NCBI GenBank assembly: GCA_015065395.1
Contig: SVQJ01000091.1
Span: 1-7,096 of the forward strand
Direction of reading: 5' to 3'
DNA length: 7,096 nt
Source of the DNA: Oscillospiraceae bacterium
GTDB lineage: Bacteria > Bacillota > Clostridia > Oscillospirales > CAG-272
In this document: positions 5,934-7,096 of the stretch, piece by piece
Layout: every line of letters begins with the position of its first letter
Numbering within the stretch: the first letter of the stretch is position 1
The notes under the pieces: model-generated
What the model saw: only the letters and a program-made list of their open reading frames with translations
Told to the model about the DNA's origin: nothing
Databases searched by the model: none
Made by a program: the position numbers and the translations under genes

Positions 5934-7096
5934 CTTTTGTTTTTGCCTTTCATTTTATTGATTGTGCTTTTGATTTTTATCTCAATGGATTCTTTCTTTT
6001 TCTCTGCGCATTTTTTTGAAACAGAAATATCGTCTTCAGCGGTTATCTCGGGTATGGGAGTTTCCTTATCAATAAAGATGTTGCAAGGGTCGATCTTATC
6101 CTCAATAGGAGGATCGCTTCTGTAGAATTCTGTGGATTTCGGCATGTTTTTCTTTCTGAGCCGGCGCTCGGTGCCCTGCTTGACCAAAGCGTAAATAACG
6201 GCGATGGTGGGCACGCCGAAGACCATTCCGGTGAAACCGAAAAATCCGCTTGCAAGGATAACAGAGATCACTACCCAAAGGGCGCTTATTCCGATACTGT
6301 CACCAAGGATATGGGGGCCGAGAATGTTTCCGTCAAACTGCTGGATAAGCACGACGACGATAATGAATACCAAAAGGTCCTGAGGGGAAGCAATGAGCAC
6401 CAGAAGTCCGCCGATAACTCCGCCTATGATGGGACCGAAGGTGGGGATAAAGTTTGTGATGCCGATTATAACTGAGAGAAGAGGATAATAGGATATATCA
6501 AGGATGGCAAGCACGATAAGGGAAAGAACGCCGATTATTGCTGAATCTATAAGCTTTCCCACGATGAAACCGCCGAAGGTGCGGTGGGTGAACCGGGCAA
6601 GACGTACGGTGTTAAGGTATCTGCGCCTTGAGAGAACAGCCGCCAGGATCTTTTTTGCCTGGGCGGAAAGCTTTTCCTTGCTGATAAGAAAATAAATGGC
6701 AAGGATGATACCCATAAGAATATTTATAAGCTCGCCGACGAATTTAGTTCCGTAATTGAGAATCTCGGTGAAGCTGGATCTGAACAGATCGAAGCTTCCG
6801 AAGAGCATATCCTTAACATTTACAGAGATGTCGTGGGCCGCTAAAAACTCGGGGAATGTGGTATAGCTTTCATTGAACATGGGTGAGAGATAGTCAACCG
6901 TGAGCTTGTCTGCAAAGTCAAGTACCTTGTCAACGTAAACGGTGAACTGGGTTCCGAAATCGTTGATGCTCTTTATGGTCTGGGGTATCACCGCGTATGC
7001 AAGAATTGCCAGGATAGCAAGTGCTGTGATAGTCGTGCATATTATTCCGAGGGTGCGCCGCAAAACAAATCTGTCCTTTGCGGATCTTTTGAATGA
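5930..7096 (-). CDS. AI-2E family transporter (5' truncated by window edge)
   Basis: This multi-helix inner-membrane protein belongs to the AI-2E family (PF01594), which includes TqsA and some sodium/proton antiporters. The substrate here is unknown. The frame is open to the right edge, giving 388 visible residues, so the TTG at 7063 is internal; the missing N-terminus should hold the first helix or helices. A membrane helix (TLGIICTTITALAILAILAY) is followed by a ~70-residue, probably extracytoplasmic, segment. Then come LMGIILAIYFLISKEK, a cytoplasmic stretch, and the family core: TNFIPTFGPIIGGVIGGLL, QQFDGNILGPHILGDSIGIS and GFFGFTGMVFGVPTIAVIYAL. The last ~83 residues form a charged, Lys/Glu-rich hydrophilic tail (about 5932-6180) without recognised motif. 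The stop overlaps the metK start, indicating a shared transcript. Confidence 0.92.
   Translation of the reverse strand, partial: SFKRSAKDRFVLRRTLGIICTTITALAILAILAYAVIPQTIKSINDFGTQFTVYVDKVLDFADKLTVDYLSPMFNESYTTFPEFLAAHDISVNVKDMLFGSFDLFRSSFTEILNYGTKFVGELINILMGIILAIYFLISKEKLSAQAKKILAAVLSRRRYLNTVRLARFTHRTFGGFIVGKLIDSAIIGVLSLIVLAILDISYYPLLSVIIGITNFIPTFGPIIGGVIGGLLVLIASPQDLLVFIIVVVLIQQFDGNILGPHILGDSIGISALWVVISVILASGFFGFTGMVFGVPTIAVIYALVKQGTERRLRKKNMPKSTEFYRSDPPIEDKIDPCNIFIDKETPIPEITAEDDISVSKKCAEKKKESIEIKIKSTINKMKGKNKR

Noticed and set aside
5934..5960. SAM riboswitch before metK
   Set aside because: metK starts inside the upstream coding frame, so there is no leader there. Any riboswitch would be upstream of the AI-2E gene, outside the window.
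5443..5961. 172-residue plus-strand open frame opposite the metK start
   Set aside because: It is antisense to metK and the end of the AI-2E gene, with a low-complexity Ser/Ala-rich product and no ribosome site.

Overview
The window looks like a piece of an anaerobic, mid-GC member of the Clostridia, probably a gut Oscillospirales/Ruminococcaceae-type bacterium. This is an inference from an [FeFe]-hydrogenase, strong GGAGG-type ribosome sites, sigma-A promoters of Firmicutes type and hairpin-rich interspersed repeats. No marker gene fixes the species.

Layout. (1) 2-832, plus strand: the C-terminal part of an [FeFe]-hydrogenase catalytic subunit, cut by the left edge and closed by a strong terminator. 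(2) 833-1369: a non-coding stretch with that terminator, a small hairpin, copy A of a ~257-bp structured repeat and a good promoter. (3) 1370-2862, plus strand: three genes that probably form one operon. They are a YidD-family protein with an unusual membrane N-terminal extension, a zinc-ribbon/TPR-like/CFI-box protein, and a 79-residue protein resembling DUF4177. A terminator follows. (4) 3007-4404, plus strand: a sodium-coupled symporter of the NSS/SNF family with its own near-consensus promoter. (5) 4405-4763: copy B of the structured repeat and the metK terminator, lying between convergent genes. (6) 4764-7096, minus strand: metK (S-adenosylmethionine synthetase) preceded by an AI-2E family membrane protein that runs off the right edge. 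Their ends overlap in an ATGA.

How the parts relate. The hydrogenase, the symporter and metK are ordinary metabolic genes. The two less ordinary items are the operon of poorly characterised genes (1370-2862) and the pair of structured repeats. The repeats share the same set of hairpins, and some differences between the copies preserve pairing, which suggests that the folded form matters. They lie in the same orientation and bracket the operon and the transporter gene. No CRISPR array, transposase, tRNA or rRNA was seen.
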